Source: Thioclava sp. GXIMD4216 (GTDB lineage: Bacteria > Pseudomonadota > Alphaproteobacteria > Rhodobacterales > Rhodobacteraceae). From it: a stretch of 64,000 nt of DNA. The stretch's first letter is position 1, and each line of letters opens with the position of its first letter. The notes below the pieces were generated by a model. The model did not search any database and was not told where the DNA came from. It saw only the letters and a program-made list of their open reading frames with translations. The stretch lies in contig NZ_CP149926.1 in the NCBI RefSeq assembly GCF_037949285.1, positions 62,001 to 126,000 on the forward strand, in the 5' to 3' direction. Positions 1 through 9,287 of this stretch are shown one piece after another. The translations under genes were made by a program, and so were the position numbers.

Positions 1-306
1 GGATGCGCCCTGCAAAGGTGCCCGACGCGCCACCGCATTATCCAGCCAATCGGCAAGCGCACGGCGCGAGGGCATCAGGAAGGCCGTGTGGAACAGCCCC
101 GCCTCGCGGTGGCTGGCCTTGCGGGCCGCACGATCCGCCCGCAACTCGACCAGCACGCGCCCATCCGCGCCATAGCGGGCCACCGTGCCATCCGATGACA
201 GACGCGCCAGACCCAGCACGTTTTCATAGAATGCGCCCACGGATTTCAGGTCGTGGACCGTGAGGGTGACATGGCCGACCTCGATCGGTGCGTCACTCGT
301 TGCCAT
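1..306 (-). CDS. VOC (glyoxalase/dioxygenase-fold) family protein, 3' part outside window
   Basis: The first 102 codons of a vicinal-oxygen-chelate protein read in from the right; the gene runs off the left edge. The N-terminal module shows HVTLTVHDL (residues 12-20), FYENVLGL, and GLFHTAFLMPS (70-80); His12 and His73 sit where VOC metal ligands or their remnants usually lie. Paralogues of this type resemble CatE-like extradiol dioxygenases and glyoxalase-like proteins, but the substrate cannot be deduced. The start is the ATG at 304-306, preceded by a strong GGAGGT site. It follows the DoxX gene on the same strand by 66 bases and is probably co-transcribed with it. Confidence 0.85.
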   Translation of the reverse strand, partial: MATSDAPIEVGHVTLTVHDLKSVGAFYENVLGLARLSSDGTVARYGADGRVLVELRADRAARKASHREAGLFHTAFLMPSRRALADWLDNAVARRAPLQGAS

Positions 307-372
307 TTCAAACCTCCTGCCACCCGAGTGGCGTTATAGCTTGCGGGGAAAGCGCCCCCGCAGTCCAAGCTA

Positions 373-831
373 TCAGCGACGGAACAGGCGATGCGTCGGG
401 AACAAGGCAGCCGCGCCATCCCCCAGCAGGGCCATCATGCCCATGACGGCGGCCCACATTACCGGATATTCCCAGCCGCCACCGGCATTGGAGAAGGTGA
501 AGCCATTGGCGATATGGGCGGCCATCGCAGCCCCCAGAAGCAGCGGCACGAAGAGCGCCGAAACGAGACGCGGCAACAGGCCGAAAATCAGGGCCAGACC
601 ACCAAAGAACTCCGCCGTCATGGTCAGCAGACCTACCCAGCCCGGCAGGCCGAGGCTCTGGAAGTAGCCGGCGGTGCCTGCGGGGGTGAAGATGAAATAT
701 TTGATCAGCCCGTGGGTCACGAACAAAGCCCCCGTCGTCAGGCGAAGCCCCAGAATGCCCAGCGGAGCAAGGCGGCTGGTGGTGTCAGGCTTGGCCGGAG
801 CGGCTGCGTTATCGAGTGCGATATGTGCCAT
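373..831 (-). CDS. DoxX family membrane protein
   Basis: A 152-residue protein with about four hydrophobic segments and the typical DoxX pattern: LRLTTGALFVTHGLIKY in the first helix, a GLPGW..L.TMTAEFFGGLAL segment in the second, and a helix pair ending MALLGDGAAAL. DoxX proteins are small membrane proteins linked to quinone- or thiol-dependent redox and detoxification; their exact activity is usually unknown. Upstream genes of this kind often pair with VOC proteins, as here, suggesting a shared response to an electrophile or quinone. A clean inverted repeat 86 bases upstream of the start is a candidate operator. Confidence 0.85.
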   Translation of the reverse strand: MAHIALDNAAAPAKPDTTSRLAPLGILGLRLTTGALFVTHGLIKYFIFTPAGTAGYFQSLGLPGWVGLLTMTAEFFGGLALIFGLLPRLVSALFVPLLLGAAMAAHIANGFTFSNAGGGWEYPVMWAAVMGMMALLGDGAAALFPTHRLFRR

Positions 832-916
832 TGTCTTCTCTCCATCATCCGGCAGATCCGCCGGAAGTATTGCGGGCCTTCCGTGCTGGCCCTTTCGATG
901 AAGACACTATGACGTC

Positions 917-939
917 GATCATTTGCCAATAAAATGATC
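917..939. promoter_or_regulatory. Inverted repeat, candidate operator upstream of doxX-VOC
   Basis: GATCATTT (917-924) and AAATGATC (932-939) form perfect 8-base arms around a 7-base spacer. The site lies 86 bases upstream of the DoxX start in AT-rich sequence and downstream of the neighbouring gene's stop, so a repressor or activator site for the doxX-VOC pair is the simplest reading. The regulator is not in the window. Confidence 0.45.
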
Positions 940-962
940 TATAAAAGGAAACACTATCGCTA

Positions 963-1502
963 TTATGTTCTTAAACAACTCCGTTTGATCGCAGCCAGCA
1001 TCCTTTTGCGGATCAGACCGCTGACCGGCCGGATCAGATACCAATAGGGCGTCAACCGCACCTTGGCCGCACCATCCAGACAGTAGATACGCGTGCGGGT
1101 GGTCAGGCGGGGGCGATTGTCGCCCTCAACATGGAAATGCATCACCAGCTTGACAGAACCGGCCCGGTCATAGGCGTGAAGGGCGGCCAGATCGGGCAGC
1201 GGGTCCTGACCGTAGCGCGCCTGCCAGAACCGTCCGACCATCCCGAAAACCGCCTCGTCGGGGCCCTGAGCCAAGGGCGTGAAATGCGTCAGATCGAACG
1301 GCTTTTGCGCCACGGGCTTGCCCCGCAGGCGCCCGAACAGCCGTGCGGGCAACTCCCTGAGGGTGATGGCCCCACGAATGAAACCGTCCTGTCGGGGATC
1401 ATAGGCCAGCGCCTCTGCCAGTATCCGCTCGGCAGGGGCCGGAATGGAAACCGAATGGGTTTCCTGAAAATGGAACTCGGGAAGAATGTCATCGATAATC
1501 AT
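963..1502 (-). CDS. SRPBCC-like hypothetical protein
   Basis: A 179-residue protein that I do not recognise by name. It begins with a segment like SRPBCC proteins (ETHSVSIPAPAERILAEAL), has a central GMVGRFWQ motif, a beta-rich middle with MHFHVEG and LTTRTRIYC, and ends YWYLIRPVSGLIRKRMLAAIK. The same order of motifs is found in many bacterial proteins of the START/polyketide-cyclase-like fold with no known function. I prefer the ATG at 1500-1502 because GGAG lies 6 bases ahead; an earlier in-frame start at 1538 has no visible ribosome site. It stands alone between the doxX operon and an SDR gene. Confidence 0.65.
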   Translation of the reverse strand: MIIDDILPEFHFQETHSVSIPAPAERILAEALAYDPRQDGFIRGAITLRELPARLFGRLRGKPVAQKPFDLTHFTPLAQGPDEAVFGMVGRFWQARYGQDPLPDLAALHAYDRAGSVKLVMHFHVEGDNRPRLTTRTRIYCLDGAAKVRLTPYWYLIRPVSGLIRKRMLAAIKRSCLRT

Positions 1503-1564
1503 ATGAATCTCCGCTGCGGATTGTATGTTACAATCCACAACGGAACACCGGATTCAAGCGGCGG

Positions 1565-2347
1565 TTACACCTCGATCGAGCCCACCGAGCCACCATCGAC
1601 CCGCCAGTTCGCTCCGGTGACAAAGCTCGCCCTTTCCGAGCACAGAAGCGCGATCACGGGAGCGACCTCTTCGGGCTTACCGCGACGCCCCAGCTTCAGG
1701 AAGGGACGTTCTTCCTTCAGGAAGCTCTGGATCGCCTCGTCCTTCGACACGCCAAGCTCTTTCGAACGTTTCTCCATCATCCCGTCGGTCATCGGGGTTT
1801 CGATGAAAGCAGGGGCCACACAATTCGCCATCACCCCCTTGGAGGAATGCGCCAGCGCAATGGATTTCGAGAAGCTCAGCAGCGCCGATTTCGCACAGTT
1901 ATAAACGGTTTCATCCGCATAGGGCTGGGCGACATTCTCCGAGGTCACAAAGACCATCCGTCCCCAACCGCCCCTGATCATCGCGGGCCCGATATGGCGG
2001 GCCAGACGCACGGCAGACAGGAAGTCGATATTCAGCGCTTCGGCCCAATCCTCTTCCGTCATCTGTAACGGATCGCCCTTGGCCCCCGTCACACCGGTCG
2101 CATGAACCCAGATGTCGAAATCGGTGCCGATTGTGTCGATCAGCGTGTCCACCCCTTCGGGTGTCGAAAGATCGGCAGCCACGGCCTTCGCCCCCAGCGG
2201 CTCGGCCACGGCATCAAGCTTTTTCTGATCGAGATCGGTCAGGACAAGATCGACCTTTTCCTCGGCCAGAAGCTTGGCGGTCTCGTGCCCCATGCCCCCC
2301 GATGCTCCGGTAATCAGCGCGCGCCGTCCCCTGATGTGCAGATCCAT
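1565..2347 (-). CDS. SDR family oxidoreductase
   Basis: A 260-residue short-chain dehydrogenase/reductase. The NAD(P)-binding TGASGGMG motif is at residues 13-20, the acidic residues LTDLD after the second strand suggest NAD(H) preference, the catalytic Ser is in VTSEN and the Tyr-Lys pair in YNCAK. The C-terminus has the usual ASFVTGANWRVDGG segment. The family reduces or oxidises many alcohols and ketones and no substrate can be named. The start at 2347 follows CAGGAG by 7 bases; upstream codons to 2446 are low-complexity and unlikely to be translated. The leader is followed upstream by the SRP RNA gene on the other strand. Confidence 0.9.
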   Translation of the reverse strand: MDLHIRGRRALITGASGGMGHETAKLLAEEKVDLVLTDLDQKKLDAVAEPLGAKAVAADLSTPEGVDTLIDTIGTDFDIWVHATGVTGAKGDPLQMTEEDWAEALNIDFLSAVRLARHIGPAMIRGGWGRMVFVTSENVAQPYADETVYNCAKSALLSFSKSIALAHSSKGVMANCVAPAFIETPMTDGMMEKRSKELGVSKDEAIQSFLKEERPFLKLGRRGKPEEVAPVIALLCSERASFVTGANWRVDGGSVGSIEV

Positions 2348-2519
2348 GTGCAATTCTCCTGATTGAATGCTGTCGACGGGCCAACGCCCCCGCCCCCGCC
2401 CGCTGTTCCAAGAGAGCCGATCACGCGCCCGCGAGGCCGCCCGCAAGAATACGTAGCGAGGGCGCGTAGCAATGACCTCGAAAACAAGGCTTGCGAAAGA
2501 GGCGAAGATTTTCTATATG

Positions 2520-2622
2520 CCCCCTTGAGAGGTTGGCGCGGGCGAGCGCCTCGCCAACCCGGTCAGGTCCGGAAGGAAGCAGCCGCAACGAGCCCCGCTT
2601 GGGTCGCTGTCCAGCCTCTCAC
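2520..2622 (+). ncRNA. ffs: Signal recognition particle 4.5S RNA
   Basis: The conserved apical motif GGTCAGGTCCGGAAGGAAGC (2561-2580) followed by AGCCGCAACGAG is the signature of small bacterial SRP RNA, which binds Ffh and helps deliver membrane and secreted proteins to the translocon. Outer strands pair: TGAGAGGTTGG near 2526 with CCAGCCTCTCA near 2611-2621. The approximate ends are taken from this pairing. In related genomes the RNA lies directly before dnaX; here a MacAB-type efflux pair separates them. Confidence 0.95.
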
Positions 2623-2794
2623 CTCTTCCCCCACAGCTTCAGTTTCTCTTCAGGTCCATCACCGAAGGTGCCGCCAGATGTCGGCGGCGCAAGGATCAGC
2701 TGATATTTGCGTGAAGGCGCAAATTTATCAGACAGAATATAGCCCGTCCGCCGTTGAAGCATAACAAGACGAATAAGTTAGTGGACCGGGCCGT

Positions 2795-4009
2795 ATGACG
2801 CAAAGACTGAAAATCACTCGCGCGAAGCTGATATCTCTTGCAGGTATCCTCCTGATCGCGGCAGGCGTTTTTGCGTGGTTCCACAGCCATAGCAATGCCG
2901 CTCAGGAGAGCGAGGTGCAGACCGTGACCGTCGCGCGCGCCAATGTGCAGAAGACGGTTCTGGCGACGGGGCTTATCGAAGCGGATGATCTGGTTTCGGT
3001 CGGGGCGCGGACCTCGGGGCAGATCGAGACGCTGGCGGTGGAGATCGGCGATACGGTCAAGTCCGGTGATCTGATCGCCCAGATCGACAGTCTCGAACAG
3101 CAGAACACGGTGGCGCAGGCCAAGGCCGATCTGGACGAGATCGATGCAGAGATCACCTCGAAGGAAGCCGAGATCAAGGTGGCGCAACTGGATGTCACGC
3201 GCCAGACGGGGCTGAATTCGCAAAAGCTCTCGGCCACCTCCGATCTGGAAACCGCGCAGGCCACGCTGGATATGGCCAAGGCGGGGCTGGTCTCGTTGCA
3301 GGCACAACGCGCCCGTGCGGTGATCGAGGTCTCCTCTGCCGAACTGGATCTGGACCGTACCAAGATCACCGCGCCGATTGACGGAACGGTGGTCGCCATC
3401 GTCAATGGCGAGGGCACCACGGTGAATGCCAGTCAGGATGCGCCGACAATCGTCAAGCTGGCCAAGCTCGACAAGATGCAGATCAAGGCCGAGATCTCCG
3501 AAGCCGATGTGATCAATGTCAAAGCGGGCCAGAAGGTCGAGTTCTCGCTGCTGGGCGATCCGGACAAAACCTATTCGGCCACGCTCGACAAGGTCGAACC
3601 GGCCCCCTCGTCGATCGAGGATGACGACGATATCGATACCGATAGCGCGATCTATTACGATGCCCTTTTCACCGTCGACAATCCCGACGGTCTGCTGCGG
3701 ATCGGCATGTCGGCCAATGTCACGATCATCATTGACGAAGCCGATGACGCGCTGACCCTGCCGGTTTCCGCCCTGCCGCCAAAAGGGCCGGATGGCAAAT
3801 ACCGCGTGCAGGTCATTGGCGCGAATGACAAGCACGAGATGCGCGCGATCACGGTCGGGCTGGAGAACTCGACCACGGCGGCCATCACCGACGGCCTCTC
3901 CGAAGGTGACAAGGTCGTGCAGATGACCGCGCCCACCGGCCCGCCCCCTTCGGACAATTCGCAGCGGCGCGGCGGTCCTGGCGGTGGCCCGCCGATGATG
4001 GGCATGTGA
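2795..4009 (+). CDS. macA: MacA-like periplasmic adaptor of tripartite efflux pump
   Basis: A 404-residue HlyD/MacA-type membrane fusion protein. It starts with a single N-terminal membrane anchor (residues about 11-28), then a lipoyl half-motif (ATGLIEADDLVSVGARTSGQ), a long alpha-helical hairpin rich in Gln, Ala and Glu (about 95-190), the second lipoyl half (KITAPIDGTVVAIVNGEG), a beta-barrel and a membrane-proximal domain. The tail is unusual, a Gly/Pro/Met-rich stretch ending PPMMGM. It is followed 10 bases later by the MacB partner. MacA stimulates the ATPase and links it to an outer-membrane channel, which is not encoded here. The ribosome site is weak. Confidence 0.9.
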   Translation: MTQRLKITRAKLISLAGILLIAAGVFAWFHSHSNAAQESEVQTVTVARANVQKTVLATGLIEADDLVSVGARTSGQIETLAVEIGDTVKSGDLIAQIDSLEQQNTVAQAKADLDEIDAEITSKEAEIKVAQLDVTRQTGLNSQKLSATSDLETAQATLDMAKAGLVSLQAQRARAVIEVSSAELDLDRTKITAPIDGTVVAIVNGEGTTVNASQDAPTIVKLAKLDKMQIKAEISEADVINVKAGQKVEFSLLGDPDKTYSATLDKVEPAPSSIEDDDDIDTDSAIYYDALFTVDNPDGLLRIGMSANVTIIIDEADDALTLPVSALPPKGPDGKYRVQVIGANDKHEMRAITVGLENSTTAAITDGLSEGDKVVQMTAPTGPPPSDNSQRRGGPGGGPPMMGM

Positions 4010-4019
4010 GGCACAGACC

Positions 4020-5954
4020 ATGGCATTGATCGAAATTTCCAATATCCGCCGCGCCTTCGCGGCAGGCGATCAGGAAGTGACCGTTCTGCATGATATCGAC
4101 CTCAGCATCGAGGCGGGCGAAATGGTGGCGATCATCGGGCAGTCCGGCTCGGGGAAATCGACCCTGATGAACATTCTGGGCTGCCTCGACCGTCCGAATG
4201 GCGGCAGCTACCGGTTTGACGGTGCCGAAGTCGGCCAGATGTCGGATGAGGAACTGGCCGAACTTCGCCGCGCGCATTTCGGCTTCATCTTCCAGCGCTA
4301 CCAGTTGATGCCCGAACTGGATGCCGTGGAAAATGCCGAGATCCCTGCTGTTTACCGTGGCATGTCACGTGGCGCACGGCGCCAGCGGGCACAGGATCTG
4401 CTGACACGGCTGGGGCTTGGCGACAGGCTCGGCAACCGCCCCGGCGCACTGTCGGGCGGGCAGCAACAACGGGTCTCGGTGGCCCGCGCCCTGATGAATG
4501 GCGGCGAGGTGATCCTTGCTGACGAACCGACCGGCGCCCTGGACAGCCAGTCCGGCAAGGACCTGATGGCGCTCTTGCAGGAACTGCATGCCGAGGGTCA
4601 TACCGTCATCATCGTGACCCACGATCCCGAAATCGCGGCCCAGACCGAGCGGGTGATCGAAATCCGTGACGGGTGCATCATCGACGACACCCGCAAGGCC
4701 CCGCTGCGCCAAAGCACAAGGATGACACCGCCGCATGAGGGCGCAGGCGGCATCAGCGTCTGGCTCGACCGGCTGCGCGAGGCCGCCCGCATGGCGATGA
4801 AATCCATCGCCGCCCATAAGCTGCGGTCCTTCCTGACCATGCTGGGCATCATCATCGGCATCACCTCGGTGGTCTCGGTGGTGGCTTTGGGCAATGGCTC
4901 GCAACAGAAGGTGCTGGAAAACATCGCCTCTATCGGCACCTCGACCATCTCGATCCGTCCGGGCACGGGCTTTGGCGACAGGCGTGCCAATCGGGTGGAA
5001 ACACTGGTGGGCGGCGATGCCACGGCGCTGGAAAGCCTGTCGCTGGCACAAAGCGTATCGCCGGAAGTTTCGGAAACGGCCAATGTCCTGCATGGCAATG
5101 TGACGGCCTCCGCCTCGGTCAACGGGGTAACGGCGGGCTATTTCGACTTGGGCGCCTATAAGGTGACCAAGGGGGCGGTGTTTGACGAAAGCGATGTCAC
5201 CAACCGCACGCAGGTCGCGGTGCTGGACACGGACGCCGCCGAGACCTTCTTTGGCACCGACAACCCCATCGGCCAGCGCGTGCTGATCGGGCGCATCCCG
5301 CTGCAGGTGATCGGTGTGGTGGAAAGTTCGGGCGCAAGTTTCGGACCGCAATCGATCAAGATTTTCACCCCCTACACCACAATGATGGTGCGGGTGACCG
5401 GCGCCGACACGGTGGATTCGATCACCGTTCAGGTCAATGACGGCTACGATATGGATCAGGCCGAAACCGAGATCAGCAACCTTCTGGAACAGCGCCACGG
5501 CACGGTGGACTTCTTCCTGACCAACTCGGACACGATCCGCGAAACGATCCAGTCCACCTCGAAGACGCTGACCTATCTGATCTCGGCCATCGCGGTGATC
5601 TCGCTGATCGTGGGCGGGATCGGGGTGATGAACATCATGCTGGTCTCGGTCACCGAGCGCACCAAGGAGATCGGCATCCGTAAAGCGGTGGGCGCGCGAC
5701 GGTCCGATATTACCGCGCAATTCTTGATCGAAGCGGTGATGGTCTGCATATTAGGCGGGGCGCTGGGGGTCGGGCTGGCCTTTGCCATTGGCGAAGTTAT
5801 CGGCATTCTCTCACCCAGCACGCGGCTGGTCTATTCGGGCACGACCATTGCTGCGGCCTTCACCTCGGCCACGCTGATCGGGATCATCTTCGGCTACCTG
5901 CCTGCCCGCTCGGCCTCGCGGCTGGATCCGGTGGTGGCGCTTGCCCGAGAGTGA
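4020..5954 (+). CDS. macB: MacB-like ABC transporter, fused ATPase and permease
   Basis: A 644-residue fusion of an N-terminal ATPase and a C-terminal FtsX-type permease, the MacB architecture. Walker [10 protein letters not shown] is at 40-48, the signature [15 protein letters not shown] near 140, Walker [13 protein letters not shown] near 162 and the switch His in VTHD. A transmembrane helix near 270-290 is followed by a large periplasmic domain (about 295-510) and three more helices with the conserved [28 protein letters not shown] stem, given here only in parts as [13 protein letters not shown]. MacB uses ATP to drive periplasmic substrates (macrolides, peptides, toxins, siderophores) through MacA and an outer-membrane channel. 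The substrate is unknown. Confidence 0.92.
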   Translation: MALIEISNIRRAFAAGDQEVTVLHDIDLSIEAGEMVAIIGQSGSGKSTLMNILGCLDRPNGGSYRFDGAEVGQMSDEELAELRRAHFGFIFQRYQLMPELDAVENAEIPAVYRGMSRGARRQRAQDLLTRLGLGDRLGNRPGALSGGQQQRVSVARALMNGGEVILADEPTGALDSQSGKDLMALLQELHAEGHTVIIVTHDPEIAAQTERVIEIRDGCIIDDTRKAPLRQSTRMTPPHEGAGGISVWLDRLREAARMAMKSIAAHKLRSFLTMLGIIIGITSVVSVVALGNGSQQKVLENIASIGTSTISIRPGTGFGDRRANRVETLVGGDATALESLSLAQSVSPEVSETANVLHGNVTASASVNGVTAGYFDLGAYKVTKGAVFDESDVTNRTQVAVLDTDAAETFFGTDNPIGQRVLIGRIPLQVIGVVESSGASFGPQSIKIFTPYTTMMVRVTGADTVDSITVQVNDGYDMDQAETEISNLLEQRHGTVDFFLTNSDTIRETIQSTSKTLTYLISAIAVISLIVGGIGVMNIMLVSVTERTKEIGIRKAVGARRSDITAQFLIEAVMVCILGGALGVGLAFAIGEVIGILSPSTRLVYSGTTIAAAFTSATLIGIIFGYLPARSASRLDPVVALARE

Positions 5955-6016
5955 GTGATCACACCTTGCCCGCGGGCGGCCCAATCCCTAGATTGGCGCC
6001 AACCAAAGGAGAGGCC

Positions 6017-7876
6017 ATGACAGACGCGATGGGAACCGACGCCCCCGAGAAAGGCGGCTATCAGGTTCTGGCCCGCAAATACCGCCCCGCCACCTTTGCC
6101 GATCTGATCGGTCAGGAGGCGATGGTGCGCACCCTCAAGAATGCCTTTGCGGCGGACCGGATCGCGCATGCTTTCGTCATGACGGGCATCCGGGGTGTGG
6201 GCAAAACCACCACCGCGCGGATCATCGCCAAGGGGCTCAACTGTATCGGGCCGGATGGCAAGGGCGGCCCTACGACCGAGCCTTGCGGGGTCTGCGAGCA
6301 TTGCCGCGCCATCGCGGAAGGCCGCCATGTCGATGTGATGGAGATGGACGCAGCGTCCCGCACCGGCGTCGATGATATCCGCGAGATCATCGAAAGCGTC
6401 CATTACCGCGCGGCCTCGGCCCGCTACAAAGTCTATATCATCGACGAAGTCCACATGCTGTCCACCAATGCCTTCAACGCGCTGTTGAAGACGCTGGAAG
6501 AGCCGCCCGCGCATGTGAAATTCATCTTTGCCACCACCGAGATCCGCAAGGTTCCGGTGACGGTGCTCTCGCGCTGCCAGCGGTTTGACCTGCGCCGGAT
6601 CGAGCCGGAGGTGATGATCGACTATCTCTCCAAGGTCGCGGCCAAGGAGAACGCCCAGATCAATGCCGATGCGCTGGCGCTGATTGCGCGGGCGGCAGAG
6701 GGCTCGGCGCGGGATGCGATGTCGCTGATGGATCAGGCCATCTCGCATGGGGCGGGCGAGACCACCGCCGATCAGGTCCGTGCGATGCTGGGTCTGGCCG
6801 ACCGTGGTCGCGTGCTTGATCTGTTCGACATGATCCTGAAAGGCGATGCCGCAGGCGCGCTGACCGAGATCGCGGGCCAATATGCCGATGGTGCCGACCC
6901 GATGGCCATTCTGCGCGATCTGGCCGAGATCACCCATTGGGTCTCGGTCATCAAGATCACGCCGGATGCCGCCGAAGACCCGACCATCCCGCCGGACGAG
7001 CGCGACCGCGGCATGGGCATGGCCGAGAAGATCCCGATGCGGGTGCTGACCCGCCTGTGGCAGATGCTGCTGAAGGCCATCGAAGAGGTCTCTTCCGCGC
7101 CCAATGCCATGATGGCCGCCGAGATGGCGGTGATCCGTGTGACCCATGTGGCCGACCTCCCCGACCCCGAGGCGCTTTTGCGCCGCATTCAGGATGGGCC
7201 GGGTGTGACCCCGCCCAGCGGTGGCGGCGGTGCGCCTGCGGGTGGCCCCTCTGGCAGCACGGGCGGTATGGGTGGCCCTGCCCCCGCGGCAGGCCCCGTG
7301 CATGGCCCCATCATGTCGGGCGAGGGTCAGGTCATGGCGATCGACCCCTATGCCACCACGATGCGCGCGCGCTTTGGTCAGCCCATCGTCGCGGCGGGCA
7401 ATCTGGCCGTGGCTCAGCAGCCCTCGGCAGAAGAGGCGCTGGCGCGGTTTGACAGCTTCGAGAAGGTCGTGGACCTCATCCGCCGGATGCGCGACATGAC
7501 GCTTTTGCTGGATGTCGAAACCGGGCTGCGCCTTGTGCGCTACCGTCCCGGCCTAATCGAGTTCCAGCCCGCCGAGCGTGCTCCGAAATCGCTGGCCGCC
7601 CATCTGGCGCAGCGGCTTCAGAACTGGACGGGTCAGCGCTGGGGCGTTTCGGTCGTCAATGAGGGCGGCGGGGAAACCATCGCCGAGATGCGCGACGCCG
7701 ACCGGCGCATCGCCGAGAAGGCCGCAATGGATAACCCCCTTGTGCAGGCGATCTTTGCCGCATTCGAGGGCGTGAAATTCGAGAAAATCATCTCGTCGGA
7801 AGAAATCGCGCAGGAGATGGAAGACACCGTCCTGCACGAGGTCGAAGACGAATGGGACCCTTTCGAGGATCATTGA
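6017..7876 (+). CDS. dnaX: DNA polymerase III subunit tau/gamma
   Basis: The 619-residue clamp-loader ATPase of the replicative polymerase. Walker A GIRGVGKTT is at 57-65, four zinc-binding cysteines at 76, 90, 93 and 96, the DEVH box in YIIDEVHML and the sensor/SRC motif in VLSRCQRF. A Gly/Pro/Ala-rich linker (about residues 395-430) joins the AAA+ part to a C-terminal tau domain that contacts the polymerase and DnaB. I chose the ATG at 6017 because AAAGGAGAGGCC precedes it; an ORF start at 5951 overlaps macB. I see no A-AAA-AAG slippery site, so frameshifting to gamma is not supported. It is followed by ybaB and recR. Confidence 0.95.
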   Translation: MTDAMGTDAPEKGGYQVLARKYRPATFADLIGQEAMVRTLKNAFAADRIAHAFVMTGIRGVGKTTTARIIAKGLNCIGPDGKGGPTTEPCGVCEHCRAIAEGRHVDVMEMDAASRTGVDDIREIIESVHYRAASARYKVYIIDEVHMLSTNAFNALLKTLEEPPAHVKFIFATTEIRKVPVTVLSRCQRFDLRRIEPEVMIDYLSKVAAKENAQINADALALIARAAEGSARDAMSLMDQAISHGAGETTADQVRAMLGLADRGRVLDLFDMILKGDAAGALTEIAGQYADGADPMAILRDLAEITHWVSVIKITPDAAEDPTIPPDERDRGMGMAEKIPMRVLTRLWQMLLKAIEEVSSAPNAMMAAEMAVIRVTHVADLPDPEALLRRIQDGPGVTPPSGGGGAPAGGPSGSTGGMGGPAPAAGPVHGPIMSGEGQVMAIDPYATTMRARFGQPIVAAGNLAVAQQPSAEEALARFDSFEKVVDLIRRMRDMTLLLDVETGLRLVRYRPGLIEFQPAERAPKSLAAHLAQRLQNWTGQRWGVSVVNEGGGETIAEMRDADRRIAEKAAMDNPLVQAIFAAFEGVKFEKIISSEEIAQEMEDTVLHEVEDEWDPFEDH

Positions 7877-7905
7877 TCCCCGAGATCACTTCAGGAGATT
7901 ACCCT

Positions 7906-8250
7906 ATGTTCAAAGGTTTGGGCGGTCTTGGCGATATGGCCAAGATGATGAAACAGGCGAAGGAAATGCAGGAACGCGTTCAGGGCCTGCAAGAAGAGAT
8001 GCAGAAGATCGAGGTCACCGGCGAATCCGGCATGGGTCTGGTGAAGGCGCGTGCGGCGGTCTCGGGCGATCTGCTGGGGCTGGATATCGACCCCTCGATC
8101 CTTGTGGCCTCGGAGAAAGAGGTCGTCGAAGATCTGATCCTTGCCGCGATCAAGGATGCGCAATCGCGCGCCAAGGCCCGCGCTCAGGAAGAGCAGAAGA
8201 AGATGCTGCAGGATATGGGTCTACCGGCCGATATGAACCTGCCGATCTGA
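7906..8250 (+). CDS. ybaB: YbaB/EbfC family nucleoid-associated protein
   Basis: A 114-residue protein of the YbaB/EbfC family, small dimeric DNA-binding proteins thought to help nucleoid structure or RecFOR-linked repair. Hallmarks are the N-terminal Gly/Met-rich [20 protein letters not shown], the [15 protein letters not shown] strand and the acidic [17 protein letters not shown] helix. The start at 7906 follows CAGGAGATTACCCT. It lies between dnaX and recR, the usual order in bacteria, 4 bases ahead of recR, and is very likely co-transcribed with both. Confidence 0.95.
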   Translation: MFKGLGGLGDMAKMMKQAKEMQERVQGLQEEMQKIEVTGESGMGLVKARAAVSGDLLGLDIDPSILVASEKEVVEDLILAAIKDAQSRAKARAQEEQKKMLQDMGLPADMNLPI

Positions 8251-8254
8251 CCTG

Positions 8255-8854
8255 ATGGCCGGACCCCGCGACGAAATCGAGGCGCTGATTGCGCTGATGT
8301 CCCGCCTGCCGGGGTTGGGGCCACGCTCTGCGCGGCGTGCGGTGCTGCATATGCTCACGCGGCGCGAGGGGCTGATGGCCCCTCTGGCGCGCGCGATGGG
8401 CGAGGTGGCCGCCCATGCCCGCGAATGCTCTGTCTGCGGCAATATCGGAACGGCCGAGATCTGCGAGATCTGCGCCGACCCCCGCCGCGCCACGGGCGAG
8501 ATCTGCGTCGTGGAAAGCGTGGCCGATCTTTGGGCGATGGAACGCGGTCAGGCCTTCAAGGGCCGCTATCATGTGCTGGGCGGCACGCTTTCGGCGCTGG
8601 ATAGTATCGGCCCCGAAGAATTGGGCATCCCCAAGCTGATCGACCGCACTGGCGCCGAGGGTGTGACCGAGGTGATCTTGGCGCTCAATGCCACGATCGA
8701 GGGGCAGACCACCGCCCATTACATCGCCGAGGCGCTTGAGGCGCAGGAGATCAACGTCAGTACTCTGGCCCAAGGGGTGCCGATTGGCGGCGAGCTTGAC
8801 TACCTTGACGATGGCACCATCGGCGCGGCCCTGCGCGCGCGGCGGAAGTTCTAG
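8255..8854 (+). CDS. recR: Recombination mediator protein RecR
   Basis: A 199-residue RecR, normal length. It has the helix-hairpin-helix ([19 protein letters not shown]), the four-cysteine zinc finger ([16 protein letters not shown]), a Toprim domain ([16 protein letters not shown]) and a C-terminal ring segment ([18 protein letters not shown]). With RecF and RecO it loads RecA onto gapped, SSB-coated DNA. The gene starts 4 bases after ybaB, and its TAG stop directly abuts the next gene's ATG. Confidence 0.95.
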   Translation: MAGPRDEIEALIALMSRLPGLGPRSARRAVLHMLTRREGLMAPLARAMGEVAAHARECSVCGNIGTAEICEICADPRRATGEICVVESVADLWAMERGQAFKGRYHVLGGTLSALDSIGPEELGIPKLIDRTGAEGVTEVILALNATIEGQTTAHYIAEALEAQEINVSTLAQGVPIGGELDYLDDGTIGAALRARRKF

Positions 8855-9229
8855 ATGCCGGTCTCGCCCGATATCGAGCTGTTCCTGCGCGAACAGCTTG
8901 AGGGCCGCGTGCATACGAAGCGGATGTTTGGCGGCTATGGCGTCTATACGGATGTGAAATGCGTGGCGTTTTTGCTCAATGACGCGCTGTTCCTGCGCCC
9001 GCTGCCTGAAATCCGCGCCTATATCGAGGGCACGGGGCATGATCTTGTCATGGATGGCCCGGTGAAAGGCGCGAAAAGCTATTACCGGATCGACCCCGAC
9101 CTATGGGAGGATGGCGACTGGCTGATGGGGCTGATCCGCACCGCCCATGAGGTGATCCCCGCCCCCAAACCCAAGGCGAAACCCAAGGCGAAACCCAAGA
9201 AGACGCGCCGCGAATCAGGCAAGGATTGA
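8855..9229 (+). CDS. TfoX N-terminal domain protein with basic repetitive tail
   Basis: A 124-residue protein whose first 95 residues match the TfoX/Sxy N-terminal domain (KRMFGGYGVYTD, FLLNDALFLRP, SYYRIDPDLWED). Members of this family are small proteins; in Haemophilus and E. coli the full-length Sxy co-activates competence genes, but stand-alone N-terminal domains are of unclear function. The C-terminus is a lysine/proline/alanine tail with KPKA repeats encoded by a 12-base tandem repeat near 9168-9200, reminiscent of histone H1-like tails and likely able to bind nucleic acid. Its ATG follows the recR stop with no gap, so translation is coupled. Confidence 0.85.
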   Translation: MPVSPDIELFLREQLEGRVHTKRMFGGYGVYTDVKCVAFLLNDALFLRPLPEIRAYIEGTGHDLVMDGPVKGAKSYYRIDPDLWEDGDWLMGLIRTAHEVIPAPKPKAKPKAKPKKTRRESGKD

Positions 9230-9287
9230 ACCGCCCCGCATTCCCGCGTATCACCGGAGCTGCCCCCAACCGCCACAAGAGGTGAAG

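Noticed and set aside
2696..4042. 448-residue minus-strand reading opposite macA
   Set aside because: Arg/Asp/Gly/His-rich shadow of macA with no recognisable domain; macA has intact motifs.
4365..5720. 451-residue minus-strand reading opposite macB
   Set aside because: Shadow of the macB coding strand with composition typical of antisense frames in GC-rich DNA.
6017..7876. Programmed frameshift in dnaX making a gamma subunit
   Set aside because: I found no A-AAA-AAG or comparable slippery heptamer with a following hairpin in the linker region.
9168..9200. Tandem repeat as a CRISPR or satellite array
   Set aside because: Only about three 12-base units, in frame with the TfoX gene and encoding its KPKA tail.
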